DNA from: JBEBVQ01 sp964527735
Lineage (GTDB): Bacteria; Bacteroidota; Bacteroidia; Chitinophagales; Chitinophagaceae
Reading direction: 5' to 3'
Length of the DNA: 64,000 bases
Assembly: GCA_964527735.1 (NCBI GenBank)
Contig: CAZGPG010000001.1
Location: forward strand, 124,001-188,000
Of this stretch, positions 33,718 to 42,147 are shown in pieces; within the stretch, counting starts at the first letter, position 1, and each line of letters starts with the position of its first letter. The notes under the pieces were generated by a model. The model saw only the letters and a list, made by a program, of their open reading frames with translations, made no database searches and was not told the DNA's origin. Both the position numbers and the translations under genes were made by a program.

Positions 33718-36117
33718 ATGAAGCGTGCAATACAGATACAATGGTGTTTTCTCTTACCGGTATTTTATTTCCTGTTCCAGGGAAGTGTCTCCGGTCAGAA
33801 AGAGAACAATATATGGGCGTTCGGTGTACGGGCGGGTATTGACTTCAACAGTGGCAGCGCCGTTCCATTTATAACCGCCATAGACCAGATGGAAGGATCT
33901 GCTTCTGTCTGTGACGCTGATGGACGTTTGTTGTTCTATACCGACGGCAGCCGTATATGGAACCGGAACCATGATCTGATGCTGAACGGGCAGCTGATCG
34001 CTCCCAATTCCTCATTCTATCTTTATGGTTATCCCACACAAAGCACCTCTCAGGCGACGACTATCGTTCCTGTACCGGGCAACAACAGCTTGTATTATGT
34101 GTTCTCCCTGGAGGCGCTGGATAATTATGAAGGAAAAATAAGGACTCCGTGTCTGTATTATTCCCTTGTGGACATGAGACTGAATAACGGTTTAGGAGAT
34201 GTCGTTCCGGGCAAGAAAATGATCCTGCTTGATACCGGTATGTCTGAAAAGCTAACTGTTGTGCAGGGTGTTGATTGTAATGTCTGGGTGCTGGCAAAGC
34301 CGATATACCACGGAGTGTATTATGCTTATAATATTTCCAGTGCCGGAATCGATACTATTCCGGTAGTTTCTGTGGTTGGGCAATTGACCCCGGAATCATA
34401 TACTTCCGGTCCGCTGGTAGCTGCCCACAGCGGCAGGATGCTGGTTGCGGCCAACTGGCCCCATGGTTGGTTATCCAACAGCCAGGGTGGGATTGAATTA
34501 TATGATTTTGACAAGAGCACCGGCATATTGTCCAATGAACGGGTACTTTCTTACAGCAGCAGTTGCCGGGGCGCCTGTTTTTCACCAAACGACTCCCTGC
34601 TGTACATATCGGGCCTTCCCACGTTCTCTTTATACCAGTTTAATGTCAGCCTGGGTACTGTTGCCGCTATCAGCGCTTCCGCCATAGAGGTCGGATCTTC
34701 CCTGTTCGCAATCAAAGCGTCCATGCAACTGGGGCCGGACGGTAAAATATATATCGCCAATCAGAACCTTTACCTGCATGTGATTGAGCACCCCAATGTG
34801 CCTGGCCTTGGATGTACTCCTGTCAACTGGGGCGTTCAGCTGGTATACGGAAGCCATATGATGCTGGGACTGAGTGCTGAGATTGTAACGGCGCTGATGT
34901 ACAAAGATACGGTGAGTGGCGTCCGGGATGTGTCTCTGTGTGCCCGGGATAGTATCAGGGTGGTGGTGGATGCTCCGGGACAGAATTACATATGGGCCGA
35001 TGGAGTACAGGGCCGTACACGGATGATTTCCCAGGCGGGTACTTATATTGTCAGTTACCAGGATCAGTGTACCTGGCATGTCGATACGATTCATGTCCGC
35101 CCGCAGGAGCCTCCCGTAGCCGGCGCCAGCCTGTATAGCTGTGCCGGACAGCGACAAGGGAAAGCCTGGCTGATACCTGCATCCGGTGATACGACGCTGT
35201 TGTCTTGTGTGTGGACGGACAGTTCCGGAAATATATTGAAGCAATATCAAAGCAACCGTGCCGATACGCTGACGGGCCTGCTCCCCGGACATTATACCGT
35301 AAGGATCACCACCTCTGGCGGCTGTGATACGATGCTGGAAGTATATATAGAACCGGTACCTGTGCCGGCTGCAGCTTTTTCCGCAGACAGCGTAGTGTGC
35401 AGGGACGTTCCGGTCCGGTTTGAGAACCAGTCCGGCGCGCCGGTATCCCTGTGGGATTTCGGAGACGGATCCGGTACCGGTGAGACCACCGATCCCATAC
35501 ATGTATACCGGGCAGCAGGGGATTTTATGGTGACGCTCATCGTGGAAAATATGGAACATTGTAAGGATACCGTGCGAAAGATCCTCCGGGTAAAGGAATT
35601 CGATATCATACTTTCTTCCGGGGAATCTGTAGTGGATCGTCATGCATCTGTGCTCCTGGAAACGTCAGCAGGCGAACCGTATTCTGTTCTGGCCTGGCAA
35701 CCGGAAGGGTTATTCGCGGATCAGTCAGCAATGAGTCAGCGGTTTGCTGCCGATACAACGCATCGCTATGCGGTCATCGGAAAGTCTGCCTATGGATGCC
35801 TGGATACGGCGGAAGTATGGATCACGGTCAATCCGATCCCATTCCTGCCTTCGGCATTCACTCCGGACGGTGATGGACGGAATGATTATTTCCGTCTGCG
35901 CAATTGGGGGGATATCCTTGAAATCCGTGAATTCCGAATATATGACCGTTGGGGTAAAACGATATGGCAGGGTTCAGGAAGTGCTGCATTACAGGGTTGG
36001 GACGGAACTGTGGGTGGATCGTCAGCGCCGGTGGGTGTGTATTTCTACAGATTGACGTTCCGGTCGCCGGATAACAGTATTGTAGTACTGAAAGGAGACC
36101 TGACACTGCTTCGCTAA
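33718..36117 (+). CDS. Type B T9SS (gliding-motility-associated C-terminal) protein with PKD domain
   Basis: A 799-residue paralogue of the product at 7872, with the same order: signal peptide (to about residue 26), WD40-like region (NNIWAFGVRAGIDFNSG, ASVCDADGRLLFYTDG, LYYSLVDMRLNNGLGDV, GPDGKIYIAN), PKD domain with core LWDFGDGSGTGETTDPIHVY near residue 580, and type B sorting domain (LPSAFTPDGDGRNDYF ... RIYDRWGKTIW ... GVYFYRLTF). It starts two bases after the giant propeller gene. A TonB/HmuY haem operon follows about 200 bases later with its own promoter-like sequence, so it may not be part of this unit. Confidence 0.87.
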   Translation: MKRAIQIQWCFLLPVFYFLFQGSVSGQKENNIWAFGVRAGIDFNSGSAVPFITAIDQMEGSASVCDADGRLLFYTDGSRIWNRNHDLMLNGQLIAPNSSFYLYGYPTQSTSQATTIVPVPGNNSLYYVFSLEALDNYEGKIRTPCLYYSLVDMRLNNGLGDVVPGKKMILLDTGMSEKLTVVQGVDCNVWVLAKPIYHGVYYAYNISSAGIDTIPVVSVVGQLTPESYTSGPLVAAHSGRMLVAANWPHGWLSNSQGGIELYDFDKSTGILSNERVLSYSSSCRGACFSPNDSLLYISGLPTFSLYQFNVSLGTVAAISASAIEVGSSLFAIKASMQLGPDGKIYIANQNLYLHVIEHPNVPGLGCTPVNWGVQLVYGSHMMLGLSAEIVTALMYKDTVSGVRDVSLCARDSIRVVVDAPGQNYIWADGVQGRTRMISQAGTYIVSYQDQCTWHVDTIHVRPQEPPVAGASLYSCAGQRQGKAWLIPASGDTTLLSCVWTDSSGNILKQYQSNRADTLTGLLPGHYTVRITTSGGCDTMLEVYIEPVPVPAAAFSADSVVCRDVPVRFENQSGAPVSLWDFGDGSGTGETTDPIHVYRAAGDFMVTLIVENMEHCKDTVRKILRVKEFDIILSSGESVVDRHASVLLETSAGEPYSVLAWQPEGLFADQSAMSQRFAADTTHRYAVIGKSAYGCLDTAEVWITVNPIPFLPSAFTPDGDGRNDYFRLRNWGDILEIREFRIYDRWGKTIWQGSGSAALQGWDGTVGGSSAPVGVYFYRLTFRSPDNSIVVLKGDLTLLR

Positions 36118-36317
36118 ATGATATCTGCATACAAAACACGAGACTGATAAGGTTGGGAATCCATGGTTGTCCAATCCCGATTGTCATATCTATGTAAATT
36201 CCAATGTACGTTTTCCCGATTTTGAAACCATTTTCGGGGGATATTCAGTTCCTTTGCACCGCAATAAATCCATTATTGCGGCTAAAATTATACGGAACAG
36301 AGGGTGACGTACCCCGC

Positions 36318-38462
36318 ATGGGAATGAACAGACTTACAATCAGGCATTTATTCTTTCCGCTGGCAATATTGTGGTTGCTGTCGGAAGGGTTTTCTGTGTC
36401 TGCCCAGACCGCAGAGAACGGGGACGATAATTACCTGGATGCCGTAGTCGTATCCGCTTCCCGTACCCCAATGAAGCAAGACAGCATTCCTGTCCCCGTT
36501 ACGGTTATCGGAAAGAGAGAGATACGCGCCATGGGCTCCCGGCGGTTGCTGGAGGTATTGCGTGAGCAGACGGGGTTCAACTTTATTACAGACGAGCATG
36601 GTACCGGTGTCCAGCTCCAAGGTATGGCGCCGGATTATACCATGATCATGATTGACGGCCAGCCTATGGTGGGCCGGCTTACCGGCAAATTTGATCTGAA
36701 CCGCATTACCGTCGCCAACATCGAGCAAATCGAGATCATTAAAGGCGCTTCTTCATCCCTCTACGGCAGCGAAGCTATGGGCGGGGTGATCAATATCATT
36801 ACGCGGAGCGCCACAGCAGATACCTCGGTTTCGCTGGCAGCCAAATATGGTGGTTATGGCGTGGCGGATGTTTCAGGGGTGGGTAATTATTCTTTTCTGA
36901 AAGAAAAAGCCACGGTGCAGCTCGCCGGTGATTACTATAAAACAGACGGATTTGCGGTAGCGCCGGACGAATCGGGGTTCAAAAATCTGCCTCCTTATCA
37001 CAGCTACACCATTCACGGGAAAGCACGGTATCAGTTTACCGGCGAATCCTCGTTATTATTTTCTGCCCGCTATGGCGTCCGTATCCAGGAAAACAATTAT
37101 GATTTTACCGGCAACAAACCGCAGGAAGACCGCCTTGCAGAGCGTGATGCCAACATCACCGGAACGTGGAATCATTTGTTCTCGGAGAAATGGAAAAGCA
37201 GTTTGACTTACTATCTGAACCGGTATAATACGGACGAGACCGTTACGCTTACAGAAACAGGTGTGCAGACAGACAGCGCTTTCTTCCGCCAGCGGATGCA
37301 GCGGCTTGAGTGGCAGCACAACTATGCATTCAGCAGCCGGATGCTGTTTACCGGCGGCGCGGGTGGGAATATAGAGTCGGTAAATGCTACCCGTTATCCG
37401 GGAGAGCGGCACATGAACAGCGTGTTTATATACGGGCAGCAGCAGTTTTTTGTAACCCCGAAATGGAACGTGATCGCAGGTGTACGGGGCGATTGGAACT
37501 GGATCTACGGCGGTCAGTTGAATCCGAAGCTCGCATGGCAGTATGACTGGAACGAGTATTTGCAGTTAAGGGCTTCCGTGGGCAGGGGCTTTAAAGCGCC
37601 CGATTTCCGCCAGTTATATCTTTCGTTTACCAATCCGCTCGTTGGCTATACGGTGATCGGGACGGAAGAGATCGGCCGTGAGCTGGCAAAAATGGAAGCG
37701 GACGGTTCGCTGGTACACACATTTCCGGTAGCAGCAAGGTCTGGAAGGGCGCTGAAGGCAGAAAGCTCCTGGTCATACAACGGTGGCTTCACCTTAAAGC
37801 CCAATTCAGCCCTGCGTTTGAATGTAAATGCATTTTACAACAACCTTTCCAATCTTATTCTTTCAGTACCTGTAGCGGAAAAGGTGAATGCGCAGCAGGT
37901 GTTCTCTTATGTGAATGTATCACGGGCCTATACTACCGGTCTGGAAGTGGACGCGTACTGGCTGCTCACACCCAAGCTGCGTCTGCAGGCCGGGTATCAG
38001 TTGTTGTATGCCAAAGACAGGGATGTGCTCGATTCGATCAGGTCAGGAGCTTATCAGCTTCGTAATCCGGCCACCGGGGAGTCGCAGTCAGCCCGGCCTT
38101 CCGACTATTACGGCCTCACGATGCGTGCCAGGAACCAGGCAAATCTCAAACTGCTGTACTGTCATACGCCCTGGGGGCTTACGGTTAGCCTGCGGGCCAA
38201 TTTCCTCGACAGGAGCCCGTTTGCAGCCGTGAGCGGAAACGGTTCCGGCTTCACCAATCGCTATGATATTTTTACGCCTGCATATTTTATCTTTTCAGGC
38301 GCAGTAGAAAAATCATTCCGTAACGATCGCTTTGCTGTGCAGGTCAGCGGTGAAAACCTGGCGGGTTATACCCACGCACTGGTGCCCGGACAGCCGGGTC
38401 GGCAGGCATTTGCGGGTCTTCGCTGGAACTGGCACGCAGGGCGTGACAAACAAGTAAAATAA
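36318..38462 (+). CDS. TonB-dependent outer-membrane receptor, probably haem (HmuR-like)
   Basis: An outer-membrane beta-barrel receptor of about 714 residues. The signal peptide ends at SVSAQ. The plug domain (about 35-155) has VVVSASRTPMKQDSIPVPVTVIG, LLEVLREQTGF, IMIDGQPMVGRLTG and IEIIKGASSSLYGSEAMGGV; the barrel ends in an aromatic-rich strand. The open frame extends back to 36204, but that part covers a promoter-like TTCCTTTGCACC at about 36250 and is not credible protein; ATG 36318 or 36324 is the start. The HmuY gene 15 bases downstream indicates haem import driven by TonB. No B12 riboswitch is seen in the leader. Confidence 0.88.
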   Translation: MGMNRLTIRHLFFPLAILWLLSEGFSVSAQTAENGDDNYLDAVVVSASRTPMKQDSIPVPVTVIGKREIRAMGSRRLLEVLREQTGFNFITDEHGTGVQLQGMAPDYTMIMIDGQPMVGRLTGKFDLNRITVANIEQIEIIKGASSSLYGSEAMGGVINIITRSATADTSVSLAAKYGGYGVADVSGVGNYSFLKEKATVQLAGDYYKTDGFAVAPDESGFKNLPPYHSYTIHGKARYQFTGESSLLFSARYGVRIQENNYDFTGNKPQEDRLAERDANITGTWNHLFSEKWKSSLTYYLNRYNTDETVTLTETGVQTDSAFFRQRMQRLEWQHNYAFSSRMLFTGGAGGNIESVNATRYPGERHMNSVFIYGQQQFFVTPKWNVIAGVRGDWNWIYGGQLNPKLAWQYDWNEYLQLRASVGRGFKAPDFRQLYLSFTNPLVGYTVIGTEEIGRELAKMEADGSLVHTFPVAARSGRALKAESSWSYNGGFTLKPNSALRLNVNAFYNNLSNLILSVPVAEKVNAQQVFSYVNVSRAYTTGLEVDAYWLLTPKLRLQAGYQLLYAKDRDVLDSIRSGAYQLRNPATGESQSARPSDYYGLTMRARNQANLKLLYCHTPWGLTVSLRANFLDRSPFAAVSGNGSGFTNRYDIFTPAYFIFSGAVEKSFRNDRFAVQVSGENLAGYTHALVPGQPGRQAFAGLRWNWHAGRDKQVK

Positions 38463-38477
38463 AAAGAAGTCAATACT

Positions 38478-39188
38478 ATGAAAAGATTTTTTTGGGCATT
38501 CGGGATTTTTTTGGGCATAGCCGTTTTGGCGGCAGGGTGTAGCAAAGACGATGACCCACCGCAGCCCGGCGCACCCGGCGGCAATAATAATAACAACGGT
38601 TCGGGTTGGACCACGCTTTCCGAATATGTAAAGAAGGACACAAACGGGATATACTACGTTACGGATCTGCCCGGCAATGCGACCTCGGCGGGCGGGACGC
38701 CTGTGTTTTTTAGCTTTGTTACCCACGGTACTGTGGATAGCAGCAAGAAGCTGACGGACGAATGGGATGTATGTTTCGATAAAATGTATAACTCATTTGT
38801 TACCGCGAATGATCCGGGCAAGACAACACCTCCCGGCCCGGAAGGAACGGGCCGTGGCGCCCTCGTGGTAGTAATGAAGCCCTTCGACGAAGTGACGGAG
38901 GCGCCATCCGATGAAGTCTTCGATGCGTCCGAATCATACGCTGCCTGGGATGGATTCCCGGCTTCCCACATAGGTTGGTACATCTATGATATGGATGCGC
39001 ATGTGATGCGTGGGATAAAAGGACGGACGATCGTCGTTCGTACCGCGAAGGGCAAGTATGCCAAAATGGAGATGATCTCGCTTTATAAAGGTAGTCCTGA
39101 AAATCCCGTCAGCAGTAGCCCCGCACCCTACATTACTTTCCGTTACCGGGTGCAGGAAGATGGCAGCAGGAATCTGGCAATACCTTAA
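38478..39188 (+). CDS. hmuY: HmuY-family haem-binding lipoprotein
   Basis: A 236-residue lipoprotein: signal ends VLAAGCSKDD with the lipidated C21, then a flexible N/G/P-rich linker. The family features are the VFFSF strand, DEWDVCFDKMYNSF, and the C-terminal GKYAKMEMISLYKG and ITFRYRVQEDGSRNL. In Porphyromonas HmuY takes haem and passes it to the TonB receptor HmuR; the receptor gene here lies immediately upstream in the same operon. The exact haem-ligand residues of this copy are not decided. A hairpin terminator follows. Confidence 0.88.
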   Translation: MKRFFWAFGIFLGIAVLAAGCSKDDDPPQPGAPGGNNNNNGSGWTTLSEYVKKDTNGIYYVTDLPGNATSAGGTPVFFSFVTHGTVDSSKKLTDEWDVCFDKMYNSFVTANDPGKTTPPGPEGTGRGALVVVMKPFDEVTEAPSDEVFDASESYAAWDGFPASHIGWYIYDMDAHVMRGIKGRTIVVRTAKGKYAKMEMISLYKGSPENPVSSSPAPYITFRYRVQEDGSRNLAIP

Positions 39189-39189
39189 A

Positions 39190-39263
39190 TCAGGGATGAG
39201 GGGTGAGGATTGAGGGATGAATGACAAGTTAATCAATCCTCATCCCTCACCCCTCATCCCTGA
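39190..39263. terminator. Bidirectional terminator of a dispersed repeat type
   Basis: A perfect 19-bp inverted repeat (39190-39208 and 39245-39263; arms TCAGGGATGAGGGGTGAGG and its complement), with further pairing inside, lies between convergent hmuY and the VIT gene. The same CCTCATCCCTGA unit appears inside the SBBP gene at about 5056-5081. Confidence 0.75.
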
Positions 39264-39880
39264 AAAAGCAGCTTTGCTGCAAAAAATGCGGCGGTGGCGG
39301 CGAGTGCGCCGGTTAATGTAATCCTGAAGGCTTCCTGCCAGGGTTTCAGTCCGGCAGCATATCCTTTGAAATAGCCGGAGATGAAAAGGCAGAGCAGGGT
39401 AAGAGCAGCCGACCACTGTAAACCCTGTATGTTTTGGCCGGTAAAGAAAAAAGGCAGTATCGGCACAAGTCCGCCAAGCATATAGGCAAGGCTGGTGCGA
39501 AAGACACTCTTACGGAGCTGCGCCGGATCCGGCTTGCGGATGTCCAGCTCAAATTGTGCTACGAATGTATCCCATTTGCTTTTTTCCCTGTAATGATCCT
39601 GTGTGATGGCATCTGCCGTTTCCGGGCTCAGGCCCAGGTCCTGAATGCGGTGCGGCGTATCGTTCGGGCGACCGCTAAAATAGCGGCCCAGTCCCATTGC
39701 TACGGCTCCTGTTAAAGAAACCGCCAGACCAACGGAAGCGATCGTTATACTATTTGCATTCAGCCCGCTCATTCCCGCAGCCAGTACAAAAGGAATGGTA
39801 AGTCCGTCGGGGAGTCCGATCATTATATCGGATATCCGGTCGCCTGTGGGCGGATGTTTTTCCTGCTCCATGGGGATCAT
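39254..39880 (-). CDS. VIT1/CCC1-family metal transporter
   Basis: A 208-residue membrane protein of the vacuolar iron transporter family. The first helix has ISDIMIGLPDGLTIPFVLAAGMSGL with the conserved DGLxxPF motif; a cytoplasmic metal-binding segment follows, then three helices (YMLGGLVPILPFFF near the middle). In the family it moves Fe2+ or Mn2+ in exchange for protons, here probably out of the cytoplasm. It overlaps the ornithine aminotransferase stop by four bases, so it is second in that operon, and it faces the haem-uptake operon across a shared terminator, giving an iron theme. Confidence 0.85.
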   Translation of the reverse strand: MIPMEQEKHPPTGDRISDIMIGLPDGLTIPFVLAAGMSGLNANSITIASVGLAVSLTGAVAMGLGRYFSGRPNDTPHRIQDLGLSPETADAITQDHYREKSKWDTFVAQFELDIRKPDPAQLRKSVFRTSLAYMLGGLVPILPFFFTGQNIQGLQWSAALTLLCLFISGYFKGYAAGLKPWQEAFRITLTGALAATAAFFAAKLLFQG

Positions 39881-41112
39881 GCGGATAGCTGCTCCAGGCT
39901 TTTATGAATGATGGCAATACTTTCATCTACCTGCTCGCGGGTGATGATCAGGGGTGGTGCGAAGCGTATTTTATCTCCGTGTGTCTGTTTGGCGAGCAAT
40001 CCATTTTCTTTCAGCAGCAGGCAAAGCTTCAGCGCGGCTTCGGGGTCTTTGTGCCGGATCACGATGGCATTAAGCAGGCCTTTTCCGCGTATCGTGGTTA
40101 TATTCGGATGGTTCAGTGCTGCGAGCTGCTCACGGAAATGAGCTCCCTGTATGGTTGCGTTTTCCGCCATGCGCTCATCCAGCAGCACTTGTAAGGCAGC
40201 GATGGCCACTTTGCAGGCCAGCGGGTTGCCGCCATAGGTGGAGCCGTGCTCTCCCGGGCCGATCGTAAGCATGATCTCATCATCGGCAAGTACGGCCGAT
40301 ACGGGCATGGTGCCGCCGGATAGTGCTTTGCCGAGTATCAGAATATCTGCCTTTACCGATTCATGGTCGCAGGCCAGCATTTTACCGGTGCGTGCCAGAC
40401 CGGTTTGTATTTCATCGGTGATGAAGAGCACATTGGCCGCACGGCACAGCGCAGCAGCTTTGGAAAGATAGCCCTCATCGGGGACAACCACACCGGCTTC
40501 TCCCTGAATAGGTTCTACCAGGAAGCCGGCAACATACGGATCTGTAAGCGCCTGTTCGAGCGCCTGCAGATCGTTGAAGCTGATAACGGAATAGCCGGGC
40601 ATGAACGGCCCGAAATGGTTGGTGGCCGTGGGGTCGGTGCTGAATGAGATGACATTCAGGGTGCGCCCGTGAAAGTTTTGTGCACAGACGATGATCTTCG
40701 CCCGGTTTCCGGGGATCCCTTTTACGGCGTACCCCCAGCGGCGGGCCAGCTTCAGCGCTGTCTCCACGGCTTCGACACCCGTGTTCATTGGCAGCACTTT
40801 GTCATAGCCAAACAACTTCGTGATATAGGCAGCATATTCACCCAGCAGGTCATTGTGGAATGCCCGCGAAGTAAGCGTGAGTTGCTGTGCCTGCTCCGTC
40901 AGCGCGGCAATGATGCGCGGATGGCAATGGCCCTGGTTGACGGCGGAGTACCCGGAAAGGAAATCATAATAGCGCTTGCCCTCAACATCCCATACATGCA
41001 CACCTGCTCCGCGCGACAATACCACCGGCAAAGGGTGATAGTTGTGGGCGCCGTAGCGGGCTTCCTGTTCAATAAATGATTGTGTGCGGGACGAAGATTG
41101 AATAGTGGACAT
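39877..41112 (-). CDS. rocD: Ornithine aminotransferase
   Basis: A class III PLP aminotransferase of 411 residues that converts ornithine and 2-oxoglutarate to glutamate semialdehyde and glutamate. Motifs: VWDVEGKRYYDFLSGYSAVNQGHCHPRI, MNTGVEAVETALKLAR (by its core), the PLP-stacking FHGRTLNVISFS, ITDEIQTGLARTGK and the Schiff-base lysine in LILGKALSGG. Start: ATG 41112 (MSTIQSS); a TTG at 41118 is in frame. The VIT transporter overlaps its stop by ATGA. The upstream gap holds a 9-bp inverted repeat TTAGCCAAT/ATTGGCTAA (41140-41163). Confidence 0.94.
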   Translation of the reverse strand: MSTIQSSSRTQSFIEQEARYGAHNYHPLPVVLSRGAGVHVWDVEGKRYYDFLSGYSAVNQGHCHPRIIAALTEQAQQLTLTSRAFHNDLLGEYAAYITKLFGYDKVLPMNTGVEAVETALKLARRWGYAVKGIPGNRAKIIVCAQNFHGRTLNVISFSTDPTATNHFGPFMPGYSVISFNDLQALEQALTDPYVAGFLVEPIQGEAGVVVPDEGYLSKAAALCRAANVLFITDEIQTGLARTGKMLACDHESVKADILILGKALSGGTMPVSAVLADDEIMLTIGPGEHGSTYGGNPLACKVAIAALQVLLDERMAENATIQGAHFREQLAALNHPNITTIRGKGLLNAIVIRHKDPEAALKLCLLLKENGLLAKQTHGDKIRFAPPLIITREQVDESIAIIHKSLEQLSA

Positions 41113-41516
41113 GCTCAAAATTAAGCATTCCGGAGTTAATTAGCCAATTAGCTGATTGGCTAATCACTATTGTCCGGGAAAAATATCCGGCATGCTTCCG
41201 CTCCGTAGGAGCGCCCTGTTTATAGCCAACAATTACAACACGCGCCGGCTCCGTAGGAGCCTCCTGTTTTGGCAGGTTATGTTACACCTCATTAATAATC
41301 ACCCTGTTGCAGCGTATCATAAACAGGACACCCCTACGGGGGTGGTCTTTATGGATATCCTGCGTTCTATAAACAGGACGCTCCGCAGGAGCGGAACACA
41401 CCGTTTTGCTCAATAGCAAGCCCCCTGTTTATAAGAATGACCGAAACAGTTTACGGATGTACATTACAGCCATGCTCTTAAAACTTCACCGGACAACAGT
41501 GATTGGCTAATTGAAT
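41113..41516. repeat. Array of five CTGTTTATA/CTCCGNAGGAG hairpin units
   Basis: This 404-base gap has no gene. Five copies of a short unit that joins a small hairpin (GCTCCGTAGGAGC or similar) to CCTGTTTATA are seen: 41198-41224, 41247-41270 and 41421-41433 in one direction, 41317-41345 and 41367-41394 in the other. It also holds TTAGCCAAT/ATTGGCTAA (41140-41163) and a third ATTGGCTAA near 41504. Confidence 0.75.
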
Positions 41517-42074
41517 TTATTTTTTCTTCTTCGGTGTAAAGATGGCGATCATTCTCCGGCCTTCCATTTTGGGCATGGATTCCAGTGAGCCTACTTCATT
41601 CAGGCGCTCGGCAAATTTCAGCAGCAGCAGCTCGCCCCGTTCCTGGAACATGATCGAACGACCTTTAAACTGCACATAACACTTGACCTTATCCCCATCC
41701 TGCAGGAATTTCTCCGCATGTTTTGCCTTGAAGTCAAAATCATGATCGTCCGTATTGGGTGTAAAGCGTATTTCCTTAACTTCCGATTGCTTGGATTTTG
41801 CTTTTTGCTCCTTATCCTTTTTCTTTTTTTCGTAAAGGAACTTTTTATAGTCGATCAGCCGGCATACCGGAGGTACTGCATTGGGTGATATTTCCACCAG
41901 ATCCACTTCCCGTTCCCGCGCCAGACGCAATGCCTGCGCCAGCGGATATACCGCCGGTTCGACATCGTCAGCTACAAGCCGTACTTCCGGCGCTGTGATC
42001 TCTTCATTGAGCCGATGCTCATTCTGTACTTGTCTGGGCCTGAACGGGGGTCTTCCTTTACTTCTTCTTTGCAT
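41517..42074 (-). CDS. infC: Translation initiation factor IF-3
   Basis: A 185-residue IF-3, which binds the 30S subunit and checks initiator tRNA pairing. N-terminal domain: NEEITAPEVRLV ... ISPNAVPPVCRLIDYKKFLYE; linker rich in lysine; C-terminal domain: VKEIRFTPNTDDHDFDFKAKHAEKFL and MFQERGELLLLKF. Begins with ATG, not the rare AUU known in enterobacteria. thrS lies 73 bases upstream on the same strand, the usual order, but rpmI and rplT, which normally follow infC, are absent; a repeat array lies there. Confidence 0.97.
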   Translation of the reverse strand: MQRRSKGRPPFRPRQVQNEHRLNEEITAPEVRLVADDVEPAVYPLAQALRLAREREVDLVEISPNAVPPVCRLIDYKKFLYEKKKKDKEQKAKSKQSEVKEIRFTPNTDDHDFDFKAKHAEKFLQDGDKVKCYVQFKGRSIMFQERGELLLLKFAERLNEVGSLESMPKMEGRRMIAIFTPKKKK

Positions 42075-42147
42075 TAACGGTTATTAAAATGATGGCAAAA
42101 ATAGTGCTTTTGTATGTTTATTGTACAGTCTTAAATACAAAAACATA

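Noticed and set aside
36118..36317. Possible AdoCbl riboswitch ahead of the TonB receptor
   Set aside because: The 200-base leader shows no B12 box or the usual stems, and the downstream HmuY gene argues for haem, not cobalamin.
41198..41433. CRISPR array
   Set aside because: The units are short, hairpin-forming, in both orientations and unevenly spaced, with no equal-length spacers and no cas genes.
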